Shown here: piece by piece, positions 15,845-24,565 of the stretch | How the letters are laid out: every line of letters begins with the position of its first letter | Position numbering within the stretch: position 1 is the first letter of the stretch | Assembly (NCBI RefSeq): GCF_023023025.1 | Contig: NZ_CP095481.1 | Location: 9,871,001-9,935,000 of the forward strand | DNA: 64,000 bases | Direction: 5' to 3' | Source: Amycolatopsis sp. WQ 127309 | GTDB taxonomy: Bacteria; Actinomycetota; Actinomycetes; Mycobacteriales; Pseudonocardiaceae | The notes under the pieces: model-generated | The model's database searches: none | Told to the model about the DNA's origin: nothing | What the model saw: the letters and a program-made list of their open reading frames with translations, nothing else | Translations under genes and position numbers: made by a program

Positions 15845-16384
15845 ATGACCGAGACATCCCGCGCCGCCAAACGCGCCCGCACCGCCCAGCGGATCCTCGA
15901 CGCCGCCCGGCAGGAGTTCGCGAGCCGCGGCTTCGACGGCGCGACGATCCGGGGCATCGCCGGCGCGGCGGGAGTGGACGCCTCGCTGGTGATGCAGCAC
16001 TACGGCTCGAAGGCGGCGCTGTTCACCGCCGCGGTCCAGCTGCCCGGCGAGGACGCCCGGAGCGCCGCCGAGCACCTGCTGGAGGTCCTCGCCATCCGGC
16101 TGGAAGAGCTGCCCCCGGAGACGGCCGCGCTCGTCCGGTCCATGCTCACGGTGCCCGAAGCCGCCGACTCGATGCGGTCCTACCTCGACGAGCGCGTCGA
16201 CAACCTCGCCAGGTCGCTGGAGGGCGAGGACGCCCAGCTGCGCGCGCTGATCACCGTGAGCGGCATCCTCGGCCTGACGATCACCCAGCACTTCCTGAAG
16301 CTGCGCGCCTTCGACGACGCCTCCCACGAAGGACTACTGCGAGCCGCACGCGGCTGGACGGAATACCTGTCGCGCGACTCATGA
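15845..16384 (+). CDS. TetR-family transcriptional regulator
   Basis: About 179 aa. HTH: GFDGATIRGIAGAAGVDASL followed by VMQHYGSKAALFTAAV (residues about 30-65). The C-terminal part resembles the TetR_C family with the segment LVRSMLTVPEAADSMRSYL. A GTG directly precedes the chosen ATG and is also possible (15842). It is divergent from the amidohydrolase-patatin operon, with symmetric half-sites in the gap, so it is probably their repressor and its own. The ligand is unknown. Confidence 0.9.
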   Translation: MTETSRAAKRARTAQRILDAARQEFASRGFDGATIRGIAGAAGVDASLVMQHYGSKAALFTAAVQLPGEDARSAAEHLLEVLAIRLEELPPETAALVRSMLTVPEAADSMRSYLDERVDNLARSLEGEDAQLRALITVSGILGLTITQHFLKLRAFDDASHEGLLRAARGWTEYLSRDS

Positions 16385-16415
16385 GCCGTCGTCGATGACC
16401 GGCAAGTGCACGTGA

Positions 16416-17609
16416 CTACTTGCGCACCATCAACGAGGCAAGGCCGAAGAACGGGCCGGGCGGCAGCGGGTCGAGAGGCCGGTCGACGAGCGCGAGGTGG
16501 GGAAACCGCCGGAGCAGGGCCGGCAACGCCGTCGCGAGCTCGAGCCGGGCGAGCGCCGCCCCGAGGCAGTAATGGGCACCGTGCCCGAAGGCGAGATGAG
16601 GACGCGGCGTCCGGTCCACGTCGAAGGTGTCCGCGTCGGTGAACCGCTCGGGGTCGCGGTTCGCGGCACTGAACGACACCACCACCGTCTCACCCACCTC
16701 CAGCCGGTGGCCGCCGACGTCGGTCGCTTCCGTCGCTCGACGCGGAGTCGACACGGACACCGTCGACAGGACCCGGAGCAGCTCCTCGACAGTCGGCGCG
16801 ACGGCGTCCTGGCCGTCACGAAGGCGCGCGGCCCGCTCAGGTTCGCGAAGGAGAACCAGCACGCTCAAGCCGATCATGTCGGCGGTCGTCTGATGCCCGG
16901 CGATCAGCAGCAGGTTCGCCAGGCCGACCAGCTCAGGCTCGGTGATGGCGTCACCGTGCTCACGCACCAGACGTCCCAGCAGGTCGTCTCCCGGAGCGGC
17001 GCGGACTCGAGCGACCAGCTTGCCCATGTACTCCGCGGCCTCGCGCGCCGCTTGCGTCCGCGCCTGCAGCGACCGGCCGGCGTCGATCCGGCGAGCGGCC
17101 ACGTCCTGGAACTCGTCGCGGTCCGCGTCCGGCACCCCCAGCAGCTCACAGATCACCAAGCTCGAGATCGGGCGGGTGAATTCGGCGATCAGATCGAAGT
17201 CAGAACCCTGGGCCTCGATGGCGTCCAGGCAGTTCTCGACGATCGTGGCCACGCGTGGCTGCAGCGCTCGAACGTGCCGGACGGTGAACTCACCGGCGCA
17301 CATGCGCCGGAGCCGACTGTGCTCGGGCGGGTCCATCAGCAGCAAGTTGCCTGCGTTCGCGGCGCGGTCATCCCCACGGTCGCCACCGAGGAACCGGGTC
17401 GTGGCCCGGCTCGAAAACCGGCCGGGGTCCGCGAGGACGTCCTGTGCCTGCTCGAACCTGGTCACCAGACGCACCGGCGAGCCATCGGGAGAGGCCCCTT
17501 TCAGCAGGGTGCCGTCGGCCTGAGCCTGCCGTAACTCGTCGACCGGCCCCAGATCCGACCGCAGCATCTGCGGCACGGCCCCCGGCCGGGGTGTGTCGTT
17601 GCTCATCAT
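16416..17609 (-). CDS. Cytochrome P450
   Basis: 397 aa, the usual size of soluble actinomycete P450s. The I-helix oxygen-binding motif is AGHQTT (residues 237-242), the K-helix ExxR is EELLR (Glu276, Arg279), and the haem-binding loop is FGHGAHYCLG with Cys348 as thiolate ligand. It is a cytoplasmic monooxygenase needing ferredoxin and ferredoxin reductase, which are not encoded nearby. The first of two adjacent ATGs (17609) overlaps the aldolase stop (ATGA). It is the last gene of a four-gene operon with pyroglutamyl peptidase, alpha/beta hydrolase and threonine aldolase. The substrate is unknown; an amino-acid-derived molecule is a reasonable guess from the neighbours. Confidence 0.94.
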   Translation of the reverse strand: MMSNDTPRPGAVPQMLRSDLGPVDELRQAQADGTLLKGASPDGSPVRLVTRFEQAQDVLADPGRFSSRATTRFLGGDRGDDRAANAGNLLLMDPPEHSRLRRMCAGEFTVRHVRALQPRVATIVENCLDAIEAQGSDFDLIAEFTRPISSLVICELLGVPDADRDEFQDVAARRIDAGRSLQARTQAAREAAEYMGKLVARVRAAPGDDLLGRLVREHGDAITEPELVGLANLLLIAGHQTTADMIGLSVLVLLREPERAARLRDGQDAVAPTVEELLRVLSTVSVSTPRRATEATDVGGHRLEVGETVVVSFSAANRDPERFTDADTFDVDRTPRPHLAFGHGAHYCLGAALARLELATALPALLRRFPHLALVDRPLDPLPPGPFFGLASLMVRK

Positions 17610-18649
17610 CGGTCCTCGGTTGACGACCTGATCGCCTTGGCGATCGTCTCGACGTCTTCGGGTCGGGTGTCGAACGACGTCATCCACCGGACCTCGTTGC
17701 TCGACTCGTCCCAGTCGTAGAAGTGGAAGTGCTGGTGAAGTTCGGCCAGCGCGCGGGGAGGAAGGGATGCGAAGACGGCGTTGGACTGGACCGGGTTGGT
17801 CACGTGCAGGCCCGGTGCGTCCTGCACCAGCTCGTGGAGCAGCAACGCCATTTTGTTGGCGTGCCGGGCGTTGTCCAGCCACAGGTCCGTTTCCAGCAGC
17901 GCGACGAACTGTGCGGAGATGAAGCGCATCTTCGACGCCAGTTGCATGGTCAGCTTCCGCAGGTACTGGACGCCGTGATCGAGCTCCGGGTTCAGCACGA
18001 CCACCGCCTCGCCGATCAGCATCCCGTTCTTGGTGCCGCCGAAGGACAAGATGTCGACCCCGGCGTCCGTGGTGAACGCCCGCAGCGGCAACCCGGAGTG
18101 TGCCGCGGCGTTGGCCAGCCGGGCCCCGTCGAGGTGGACGGACATGCCGCGCGAGTGCGCGAACTCGGTGATGGCGCGGATCTCGGCGGGTGAGTACACC
18201 GTGCCCAGTTCGGTGGACTGGGCGATCGACACGAGCTGCGGCTGGGCGCGGTGTTCGTCGTCGAACCCTCGTGCCTCCCGCTCGATCGCCGGCACGGTCA
18301 GCTTTCCGTGCCGGCTCGGCACCGTCAGCAGCTTGATCCCACCCACCTTCTCGGGTGCGCCGCACTCGTCGACGTGCAGGTGCGCCGTGTCGGCGCAGAT
18401 CACCGACGCCCACCGGTCGCAGGCCGCCTGCAGCGCGATCACGTTCGCGCCGGTGCCGGTCAGGACCGGGTACGCGCGGGCCTGGGGCCCGAAGTGGTGC
18501 CGGAAGACCTCCTGGAGGCGTTCGGTGTAGACGTCGTGGCCGTAGCTGACCTGGTGCCCGCCGTTGGCGGCGGCGATCGCCGCGAGGACGTCCGGATGAG
18601 CTCCGGAGTAGTTGTCGCTGGCGAACTCACGCAAATCTCTGTCGTGCAT
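17606..18649 (-). CDS. Low-specificity threonine aldolase family PLP enzyme
   Basis: 347 aa. Fold-type I PLP enzyme of the beta-eliminating lyase/threonine aldolase family: FASDNYSGAHPDVL at the N-terminus, TGTGANVIAL for phosphate binding, SVHLDGARLANA (Asp174) and LSFGGTKNGM with the PLP lysine (Lys207). Such enzymes split beta-hydroxy-alpha-amino acids into glycine and an aldehyde, or run in reverse to build them. It is separated from the upstream hydrolase gene by 20 bp and coupled to the downstream P450 by a 4-nt overlap. In this context it could make or break a beta-hydroxy amino acid; this is inference. Confidence 0.9.
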   Translation of the reverse strand: MHDRDLREFASDNYSGAHPDVLAAIAAANGGHQVSYGHDVYTERLQEVFRHHFGPQARAYPVLTGTGANVIALQAACDRWASVICADTAHLHVDECGAPEKVGGIKLLTVPSRHGKLTVPAIEREARGFDDEHRAQPQLVSIAQSTELGTVYSPAEIRAITEFAHSRGMSVHLDGARLANAAAHSGLPLRAFTTDAGVDILSFGGTKNGMLIGEAVVVLNPELDHGVQYLRKLTMQLASKMRFISAQFVALLETDLWLDNARHANKMALLLHELVQDAPGLHVTNPVQSNAVFASLPPRALAELHQHFHFYDWDESSNEVRWMTSFDTRPEDVETIAKAIRSSTEDR

Positions 18650-18669
18650 GTGATTCCCGTTGTCGATGA

Positions 18670-19524
18670 TCAGAAGGCAGCTCGGCACTCGGCGTGGAAA
18701 CCACGCAGGGCAGCGGCCAACGCCGCGGGCTGTTCTTCGGGCACGTAGTGACCGCTGTCGGCGATGACCCCGCCACGGATGTCGGCGGCGTGGGGCCTGA
18801 CCTTGGCCAGCAGGTCCGGCGCGCTGCCCTGGGCACCGCCCAGCGCCAGCACGGGAACCCGGATCGGCTCGGCGTGCCGGGCGTTCTGCTCGATGTCGGT
18901 CAGGACGGCGCGGTAGTACCCGAGCAGACCGGTCAGCTTGCCGCCGCTCAGGACACGTTCGTACTCGTCGAGGTCGGCGTCGCCGAACGTCGCGGCGGGG
19001 TCGTGGGTCTTGTGCCCGAAGAACCACTCGAGCAGGACGCGCTCCCGCCCGTCCAGCAGCTTCTCGGGCAGGTCGGCGAGCCGGTTGAACAGGAAGTGCC
19101 ACGACTTCCAGTCCTGCTCACCGATCGCGATGACCGGGTCGAGGGAGACACCGGGGATGTTGGCGTCGATGAGCGCGACGCCGTCGAGCTCGTCCGGATA
19201 CCGGTGGGCGTGGGCGAAACCGACCCACGCGCCGATGTCGTGCCCGACGTACAGGTACCGCCCGATCCCCAGCACCCGCAGGAGTTCGTGGACGCGGTCG
19301 CTGGTCGTGTCGGTGTCGTAGCCGTCGGGCGGCCGGCTCGAATCCCCTTGCCCCGGCAGGTCGAACGCGATGACGCGGTGGTCGTCCGCGAGGTCGCGCA
19401 GGACGTGCCGCCAGGCGTAGGAGCTTTGCGGGAACCCGGCGGCGAGCACCACGACGGGGCCCTGGCCCCGCTCGACGACGTGCCAGCTCACACCGGCCGC
19501 GAGCACCGTCCGGCCGGGATTCAC
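18670..19524 (-). CDS. Alpha/beta hydrolase of the epoxide hydrolase/haloalkane dehalogenase group
   Basis: 284 aa. The oxyanion motif is AAGFPQSSYAW. The nucleophile elbow is YVGHDIGAWVG, with aspartate (Asp96) rather than serine as nucleophile, as in epoxide hydrolases, haloalkane and fluoroacetate dehalogenases. The catalytic His is in DSGHYVPEE (about residue 259). A cap domain is expected between about 130 and 215. The GTG start overlaps the stop of the pyroglutamyl peptidase gene by 4 nt, so that frame and start are well fixed. The reaction is probably opening of an epoxide or dehalogenation; the substrate is unknown. Confidence 0.87.
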   Translation of the reverse strand: MNPGRTVLAAGVSWHVVERGQGPVVVLAAGFPQSSYAWRHVLRDLADDHRVIAFDLPGQGDSSRPPDGYDTDTTSDRVHELLRVLGIGRYLYVGHDIGAWVGFAHAHRYPDELDGVALIDANIPGVSLDPVIAIGEQDWKSWHFLFNRLADLPEKLLDGRERVLLEWFFGHKTHDPAATFGDADLDEYERVLSGGKLTGLLGYYRAVLTDIEQNARHAEPIRVPVLALGGAQGSAPDLLAKVRPHAADIRGGVIADSGHYVPEEQPAALAAALRGFHAECRAAF

Positions 19525-20159
19525 GCTCGGCTCAGCGCCGCGTCGTGCGCTTCGAGCGCGACCTCGCTCGCGAGGTGGACGGCGCGGATGATCGTCTCGG
19601 GTGACATCGACGGCTTGGGCCGCCGCAGGCCGGCCACCTGCGACAGTTCGTAGGGCACGTGGACGAATCCGCCGACGGTGCGGGAGCCGCGCTGCTCGAG
19701 CAGCCGCATCAGCCGGTAGAAGACGTGGTTGCAGGTGTAGGTGCCCGCGGTGTCCGACACGTGCGCCGGGATGCCGTCGGCCACCAGCCGCTCGACGATG
19801 GCCTTGATCGGCAAGGTGCTGAAGTACGCGGCGGGTCCCGCTTCGTCGACCGGCCGGTCCACCGGTTGGAAGCCGGTGTTGTCCGGAACGCCGGGATCTT
19901 CGACGTTCACGGCGACCCGCTCCACGGCGATGTCTTCCTGGCCGCCGGCCTGGCCGGTGCAGATCACCACGTCCGGCTGGTACCGCTCGACGGCGTCGTG
20001 CAGCACGCGGCCCACCGAGGCGAAGTCGACGGGCAGCTCGACGGCGTGCACGGCCCCCGGTCCGGTCCAGCTGTCCCGCACCGCGCGCACCGCGTTCCAC
20101 GACGGGTTCGTCGTCTCCCCGCCGAACGGTTCGAAGCCGGTGAGCAAGGTCGTCGGCAT
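19521..20159 (-). CDS. pcp: Pyrrolidone-carboxylate peptidase (pyroglutamyl peptidase I)
   Basis: 212 aa. It carries the family signatures LLTGFEPFGG at the N-terminus, ICTGQAGG with Glu80 in AVERVAVN, SDTAGTYTCNHVFYRLM with the nucleophile Cys143, and GGFVHVPY with His167. All three catalytic residues (Glu, Cys, His) are present, so it should remove N-terminal pyroglutamate from peptides in the cytoplasm. It is the first gene of a four-gene operon with 4-nt or 20-bp junctions, preceded by a perfect inverted repeat and divergent from a CGNR-type regulator. Its place before a hydrolase, an aldolase and a P450 is unusual. Confidence 0.93.
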   Translation of the reverse strand: MPTTLLTGFEPFGGETTNPSWNAVRAVRDSWTGPGAVHAVELPVDFASVGRVLHDAVERYQPDVVICTGQAGGQEDIAVERVAVNVEDPGVPDNTGFQPVDRPVDEAGPAAYFSTLPIKAIVERLVADGIPAHVSDTAGTYTCNHVFYRLMRLLEQRGSRTVGGFVHVPYELSQVAGLRRPKPSMSPETIIRAVHLASEVALEAHDAALSRA

Positions 20160-20182
20160 GGGTCCTCCTTGTGGTCGAGGTC

Positions 20183-20214
20183 TTTACTGTAACGCTAGCT
20201 GACGTTACAGTAAA
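20183..20214. promoter_or_regulatory. Perfect inverted repeat operator before pcp operon and CGNR gene
   Basis: TTTACTGTAACG (20183-20194) and its exact complement (20203-20214) flank an 8-bp spacer. The repeat ends 3 bp before the ATG of the CGNR gene and lies 24 bp upstream of pcp. The arms are AT-rich compared with their surroundings, and TTTACTGT could also supply promoter hexamers. It is probably the binding site of the adjacent regulator, silencing both directions. Confidence 0.82.
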
Positions 20215-20217
20215 CCC

Positions 20218-20754
20218 ATGAGTCACGCGTTCGTGTTCGACACGGGTCACACCTGGGCGGATTTCCTCGCGACCAGAACGAACGTGCACGGTCCCGCACC
20301 CTCGGAATGGCTGACGACGGCCCAGGCCGCCCGGAACTGGTTCGACGCGGCCGGGCTCGGCCCGGCACAACCGCCGCAAGAGGCCGACCTGCCGCTGATC
20401 CACGCAGCCAGGGAAGCACTGCGAACGACCATCCTGACCCGCCTCGGATACCCACTGCCACCCCTGTCCCCCGACCTGGCGTCCGCGACGGCGTTGCTGA
20501 GACAGGTGGCCCACGCGGCGTCGGACCCGGTCGGTGCCCCGGAGTCCTGGAGCGTCGCGCTCACCCGGATCGTCGTCAGCTCCACTGTGGACCTGGCGCA
20601 ACCGGCCTCACGGTTTCTCACGTGCGCGGAGCACGTGTGCAGCAAAGTGTTCTCGGACCGCGGAGACGTTCGCCAGCGCTACTGCAGCTCTCGCTGCGCG
20701 ACCCGCGCGCGGGTTCGGTCACACCGGGTCAAACGCACCACGGACGACGGCTGA
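20218..20754 (+). CDS. CGNR zinc-finger (ABATE-type) transcriptional regulator
   Basis: 178 aa. The N-terminal domain begins FVFDTGHTWADFLATR, like the ABATE/putative stress-sensing domain. The C-terminal zinc finger has Cys136, Cys141, Cys156 and Cys160, with RQRYCSSRCATRARVRSHR. The family-name tetrad CGNR reads CATR here, but all four zinc ligands are kept. These small actinobacterial proteins are thought to bind DNA next to their targets. It is divergent from the pcp operon, and an exact inverted repeat lies directly in front of its start codon, so autoregulation and control of that operon are likely. Confidence 0.85.
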   Translation: MSHAFVFDTGHTWADFLATRTNVHGPAPSEWLTTAQAARNWFDAAGLGPAQPPQEADLPLIHAAREALRTTILTRLGYPLPPLSPDLASATALLRQVAHAASDPVGAPESWSVALTRIVVSSTVDLAQPASRFLTCAEHVCSKVFSDRGDVRQRYCSSRCATRARVRSHRVKRTTDDG

Positions 20755-20937
20755 CTCCCGATCTTCTCCGGCGGCCAGGGCACCCTGCGATCCAGCACGG
20801 GCCACCGGTTCACCTGGCCGGTCCTGATCGGCGGGTAGGTGCGCGAGGCCTCGGCGAGTACTCGACGCTCCATTCCGCGGGGATCCGGCCTTCTCGCTCC
20901 ACCCGCAGGCCGGTCCCAAAACAACGCACGACCGGCG

Positions 20938-21363
20938 ATGACGCGGCGTCCGCTGGTCTCGTTGCCGGACCTGCTCCACCCCGTGGTCGACGACGTGGTC
21001 GGCACCGACCCGCTGATCGTCACCTGCGGGACGACGTCGAGGGAGACGACCGCGGACCACGGCCGGCCGAGCCACCGCTACCTGCTGGACTGCATGGACC
21101 TGCGCGCCGCGCTCACCGCCGCTTGTGAGCCGGGTGCGCTCTTCGTCCGGGTCGAGAACGGAACCCGGCCGGTCGGCGATCCCGCCGTCGTCTTCGCGCG
21201 GTTCCAGGCCGCGCTGCGCGGCGGCGGCGACCCGACCGAGAGGAGACCATGGCCCCCGGGGTACCGGCACAGTGTGCGGCGATGCCGGCTTTCGTTGCTC
21301 ACATCGTGCATCCCGCGGCCGGGGCCGGTCTGTCTAGCGTGTGCGGCAGGCCACACGTCATGA
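20938..21363 (+). CDS. Unrecognised small protein (doubtful)
   Basis: This frame has strong G/C at third positions from the ATG at 20938 to about 21250. It encodes a plausible globular stretch (LPDLLHPVVDDVVGTDPLIV, RYLLDCMDLRAALTAACEPG, ALFVRVENGTRPVGDPAVVF). After 21250 the sequence looks non-coding although the frame stays open to 21363, so the true gene may end in a frameshift or the real product may be shorter. No family was recognised. It lies between the CGNR gene and the GMC oxidoreductase genes; no clear RBS is seen. Confidence 0.35.
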   Translation: MTRRPLVSLPDLLHPVVDDVVGTDPLIVTCGTTSRETTADHGRPSHRYLLDCMDLRAALTAACEPGALFVRVENGTRPVGDPAVVFARFQAALRGGGDPTERRPWPPGYRHSVRRCRLSLLTSCIPRPGPVCLACAAGHTS

Positions 21364-21392
21364 CCACAGAGGACAGTCGCCCGGGAGGACCC

Positions 21393-22982
21393 ATGTCAGA
21401 CAGCCGGACCGAGCACTACGACTACGTCGTGGTGGGGGCAGGATCGGCGGGCTGCGCACTCGCCGGCCGGTTGTCCGAAGACCCGGACGTCACGGTCGCG
21501 CTCGTCGAGGCCGGCCCGCCGGCCCGGGGCCGGCTCTTCGAGATCCCCGCGCTGTTCTCGCAGCAGCTCAAGACGGTCTACGACTGGGACTTCGAGACCG
21601 AACCCGAGCCGCAGCTCGGCGGCCGGCGCGCCTACCTGCCACGCGGCCGCGCGATCGGCGGCACCAGCTCGATGAACACGATGCTCTACGTCCGCGGCCA
21701 CCGCCACGACTACGACACGTGGGCCGAACTGGGCAACAAGGGCTGGAGCTACGACTACGTCCTGCCGTTCTTCAAGCGGTCCGAGGACAACCAGCGCGGC
21801 GCGGACGGCTTCCACGGCGTCGGCGGGCCGCTCACGGTGAGCGACCCGGTCTCCGTGCACCCGCTGCTGCGGACTTGGGTCGAGGCGGCGCAGGACGCCG
21901 GGCACCGGCCGAACCCCGACTTCAACGGCGCCGAGCAGGACGGCGTCGGCTGCTACCAGGTCACCCAGCGCAACGGGCTGCGCTGCAGCAGCGCGGTCGC
22001 GTTCCTCGGCCCGGCTGCCGGCCAGGCGAACCTGACCGTCCTGCCCTCGACGCTCGCCCTCCGCCTGCTCTTCGACGGCACCCGGGCCACCGGCCTGGAG
22101 GTGGACCACCTCGGCGAGGTCCGCACGCTCGGCGTGACGCGGGAAATCGTCCTCTCGCTGGGCGCGTACAACTCGCCGCACCTGCTGCTGCAGTCCGGCG
22201 TCGGCCCGGCGGACGAACTGACCGCCGCCGGCGTCACCCCGGTGCACGACCTGCCGGACGTCGGGCGGAACATGCAGGACCACGCCGGCTGCTTCCTCAG
22301 CTTCTTCAGCAGCACGCCGCCGGTCCTCGGGCCCGACACCTCCGCCGAAGAACAGCAGCTGCGCAGCACCGGAACCAGCCCGATGGCCTGGACCGAGGTC
22401 GGCGGGTTCCTCCGGTCCTCCGACGACGTCCCGGCACCCGACATCCAGGTGCACGCGGCGCTGGGCATCGTCCGCGACCAGGGGCTGGCCGCGCCGCTGG
22501 AGCCCGGCATGTCGTTCGGCCCCTACGTGGCCCGGCCCGCGAGCCGCGGCAGCGTGCGGCTGCGGCACTCGCACCCGTACGCCAAACCCAGGATCGTCCA
22601 CAACTACCTCGACGACGCCGACGACCGCGCCCGGCTGCGCGAAGGCGTGCGGATGTGCATGCGGATCGCCCGGGAGGCCCGGCTCACCGCGCTGCTCGAC
22701 GGCGACCTGCGGACCGCGGCCGACGCCGGGCTCGCCCCGAAGTCCGACCTCGACCACGACCTCGACGACTACATCCGCACCCAGTCGTTCTCGTTCTACC
22801 ACCCGTCCGGCACCTGCATGATGGGCAAGGTCGTCGACCACGAACTGCGCGTGCACGGGCTGGCCAACGTCCGCGTCGCCGACACCTCGATCATGCCGAC
22901 GCTCGTCACCGGCAACACCAACGCACCGGCCATCATGATCGGCGAACGAGCGGCCGGGTTCATCCGGGGCACGTCGTCCTGA
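21393..22982 (+). CDS. GMC-family FAD oxidoreductase (choline dehydrogenase-like)
   Basis: 529 aa. The N-terminal FAD loop is YVVVGAGSAGCALAGRLSE. GMC signature 1 is PRGRAIGGTSSMNTMLYVRG, signature 2 lies around GAYNSPHLLLQSGVGPA, and the C-terminal catalytic region is FSFYHPSGTCMMG (active-site His) with NTNAPAIMIGERAA. It oxidises an alcohol group using FAD; the real substrate is unknown. The ATG at 21393 is preferred because GGGAGG stands right before it and the protein then starts at the dinucleotide-binding strand; an in-frame ATG lies at 21360. It is followed after 27 bp by a second GMC gene. Confidence 0.92.
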   Translation: MSDSRTEHYDYVVVGAGSAGCALAGRLSEDPDVTVALVEAGPPARGRLFEIPALFSQQLKTVYDWDFETEPEPQLGGRRAYLPRGRAIGGTSSMNTMLYVRGHRHDYDTWAELGNKGWSYDYVLPFFKRSEDNQRGADGFHGVGGPLTVSDPVSVHPLLRTWVEAAQDAGHRPNPDFNGAEQDGVGCYQVTQRNGLRCSSAVAFLGPAAGQANLTVLPSTLALRLLFDGTRATGLEVDHLGEVRTLGVTREIVLSLGAYNSPHLLLQSGVGPADELTAAGVTPVHDLPDVGRNMQDHAGCFLSFFSSTPPVLGPDTSAEEQQLRSTGTSPMAWTEVGGFLRSSDDVPAPDIQVHAALGIVRDQGLAAPLEPGMSFGPYVARPASRGSVRLRHSHPYAKPRIVHNYLDDADDRARLREGVRMCMRIAREARLTALLDGDLRTAADAGLAPKSDLDHDLDDYIRTQSFSFYHPSGTCMMGKVVDHELRVHGLANVRVADTSIMPTLVTGNTNAPAIMIGERAAGFIRGTSS

Positions 22983-23009
22983 CCCACCCACGAAAGAAAG
23001 ACCTCGTTC

Positions 23010-24554
23010 ATGGCTGACCTGTCCGTCGTCACCCCCGGCGCCACCGGTGAAATCGACACCGACGTCCTGATCATCGGCTCGGGCATGGGCGGTGGCACGC
23101 TCGCCTGGGCCCTGCGCGAGTCCGGCGCCCGCGTCCTGATCGTGGAGCGCGGGGACTTCCTGCCCCGCGAGCCGGAAAACGCCCAGCCCGAACAGATGTA
23201 CCTCAAGGGCCGCTACAAGAACGCCGGCCACTGGTACGACGGCCGCACGGGCGAACCCTTCGCCCCCGGCGTCTACTACTGGGTCGGCGGGAACACGAAG
23301 TTCTACGGCGCCTCGCTCCCCCGGTTCCGGCGCAGCGACTTCACCGAAGTCGAGCACCAGGAGGGCCGGTCGCGAGCGTGGCCGTTCTCCTACGACGACC
23401 TGGAACCCTTCTACGGCCAGGCGGAGCGGCTCTTCGACGCCCACGGCCAGGTCGGCGAGGACCCGACCGAACCACCGCACTCGACGTCGTACCCGTTCCC
23501 GCCGCTCGAGCACGAGCCCACGATCCAGCGGTTCGCGGACTCACTGAAGGCGCAGGGCCTGCACCCGTTCCGCACCCCGAACGCGCTCAACGTCGAATCC
23601 CAGGCGGACCGGGCGGCCGTCACCACCGCGGACGGCTGCCCGGACGGCACCGGGCGCAAGGCCGAAGCCGAGAACAAGGTCGTGCGTCCCGCGCTGGCGG
23701 CCGGGGTGAAGATCCTGGTGCGCACCGAAGTCACCAAGCTGATCACCTCCGAGGACGGACGGCGGATCGTGGCCGCCGAAGCGCGCAGCGACGGCCGCAC
23801 GATCAGGATCACCGCGAAACGGGTGGCCCTGGCCGCCGGCGCGGTGAACTCCGCCGCCCTGCTGCTGCGCTCGGCGACCCCCGCCCACCCGGCCGGGCTC
23901 GCCAACTCCTCGGGCCTGCTGGGCCGCAACTACATGGTGCACAACAGCACGTTCTTCGTCGGCGTGAACCCGCTGCGGACCAACCCGACGCAGTGGCAGA
24001 AGACGCTGGGGATCAACGACTTCTACGAAGCGGGCGAGGGCACCCCGTTCCCGCTGGGCAACCTGCAGATGCTCGGCAAGCTCCGCGCCCCGATGCTCAA
24101 ACCCGCGCGGGCGTGGGCGCCGATGTGGGCGCTGGACTTCATGTCCGCGCGCAGCCTCGACATCTACCTGACGACCGAGGACCTGCCGTCGCGGGACAAC
24201 CGGGTGCGCGTCGACGGCGATCGGATCCTGATCGACTGGACGCCCACGAACGTCGCCCCGCACCGCGAGCTCGTGCGGCGCGTGACGAAGCTGGTCCGCA
24301 AGGCCGGCTACCCGCTGATCTTCACCCAGCGCATGGGGATCGAGACGAACTCGCACATGTGCGGCACCGCGGTGGCCGGGCACGACCCCACCGGCAGCGT
24401 GCTCGACGCGTCCTGCCGCAGCCACGACGTCGAGAACCTGTGGCTGGCGGACGCGTCGTTCTTCCCGTCGTCGGCCGCGCTCAACCCGGCGCTGACGATC
24501 GCCGCCAACGCCCTGCGCATCGCGCCGTCGGTCGTGGCCGGCCTGACCGCCTGA
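23010..24554 (+). CDS. GMC-type FAD oxidoreductase, second type
   Basis: 514 aa. The FAD motif is DVLIIGSGMGGGTLAWALRE, then a GGNTKFYGA segment like GMC oxidoreductases of the gluconate/sorbose dehydrogenase and pyranose-oxidase-like group. The C-terminal part is IETNSHMCGTAVAG (active-site His) and NLWLADASFFPSSAALNPAL. It differs clearly from the neighbouring choline-dehydrogenase-like enzyme, so the pair is not a simple duplication. The two genes are 27 bp apart and end at a strong bidirectional terminator. They probably act on the same or successive alcohol substrates; identity unknown. Confidence 0.9.
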   Translation: MADLSVVTPGATGEIDTDVLIIGSGMGGGTLAWALRESGARVLIVERGDFLPREPENAQPEQMYLKGRYKNAGHWYDGRTGEPFAPGVYYWVGGNTKFYGASLPRFRRSDFTEVEHQEGRSRAWPFSYDDLEPFYGQAERLFDAHGQVGEDPTEPPHSTSYPFPPLEHEPTIQRFADSLKAQGLHPFRTPNALNVESQADRAAVTTADGCPDGTGRKAEAENKVVRPALAAGVKILVRTEVTKLITSEDGRRIVAAEARSDGRTIRITAKRVALAAGAVNSAALLLRSATPAHPAGLANSSGLLGRNYMVHNSTFFVGVNPLRTNPTQWQKTLGINDFYEAGEGTPFPLGNLQMLGKLRAPMLKPARAWAPMWALDFMSARSLDIYLTTEDLPSRDNRVRVDGDRILIDWTPTNVAPHRELVRRVTKLVRKAGYPLIFTQRMGIETNSHMCGTAVAGHDPTGSVLDASCRSHDVENLWLADASFFPSSAALNPALTIAANALRIAPSVVAGLTA

Positions 24555-24565
24555 CCGGCACACGG

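Noticed and set aside
21338..21357. CGTGTG-N8-CACACG repeat before the first GMC gene as an operator
   Set aside because: The arms are only 6 bp and GC-rich, so chance is likely; no dedicated regulator is adjacent.
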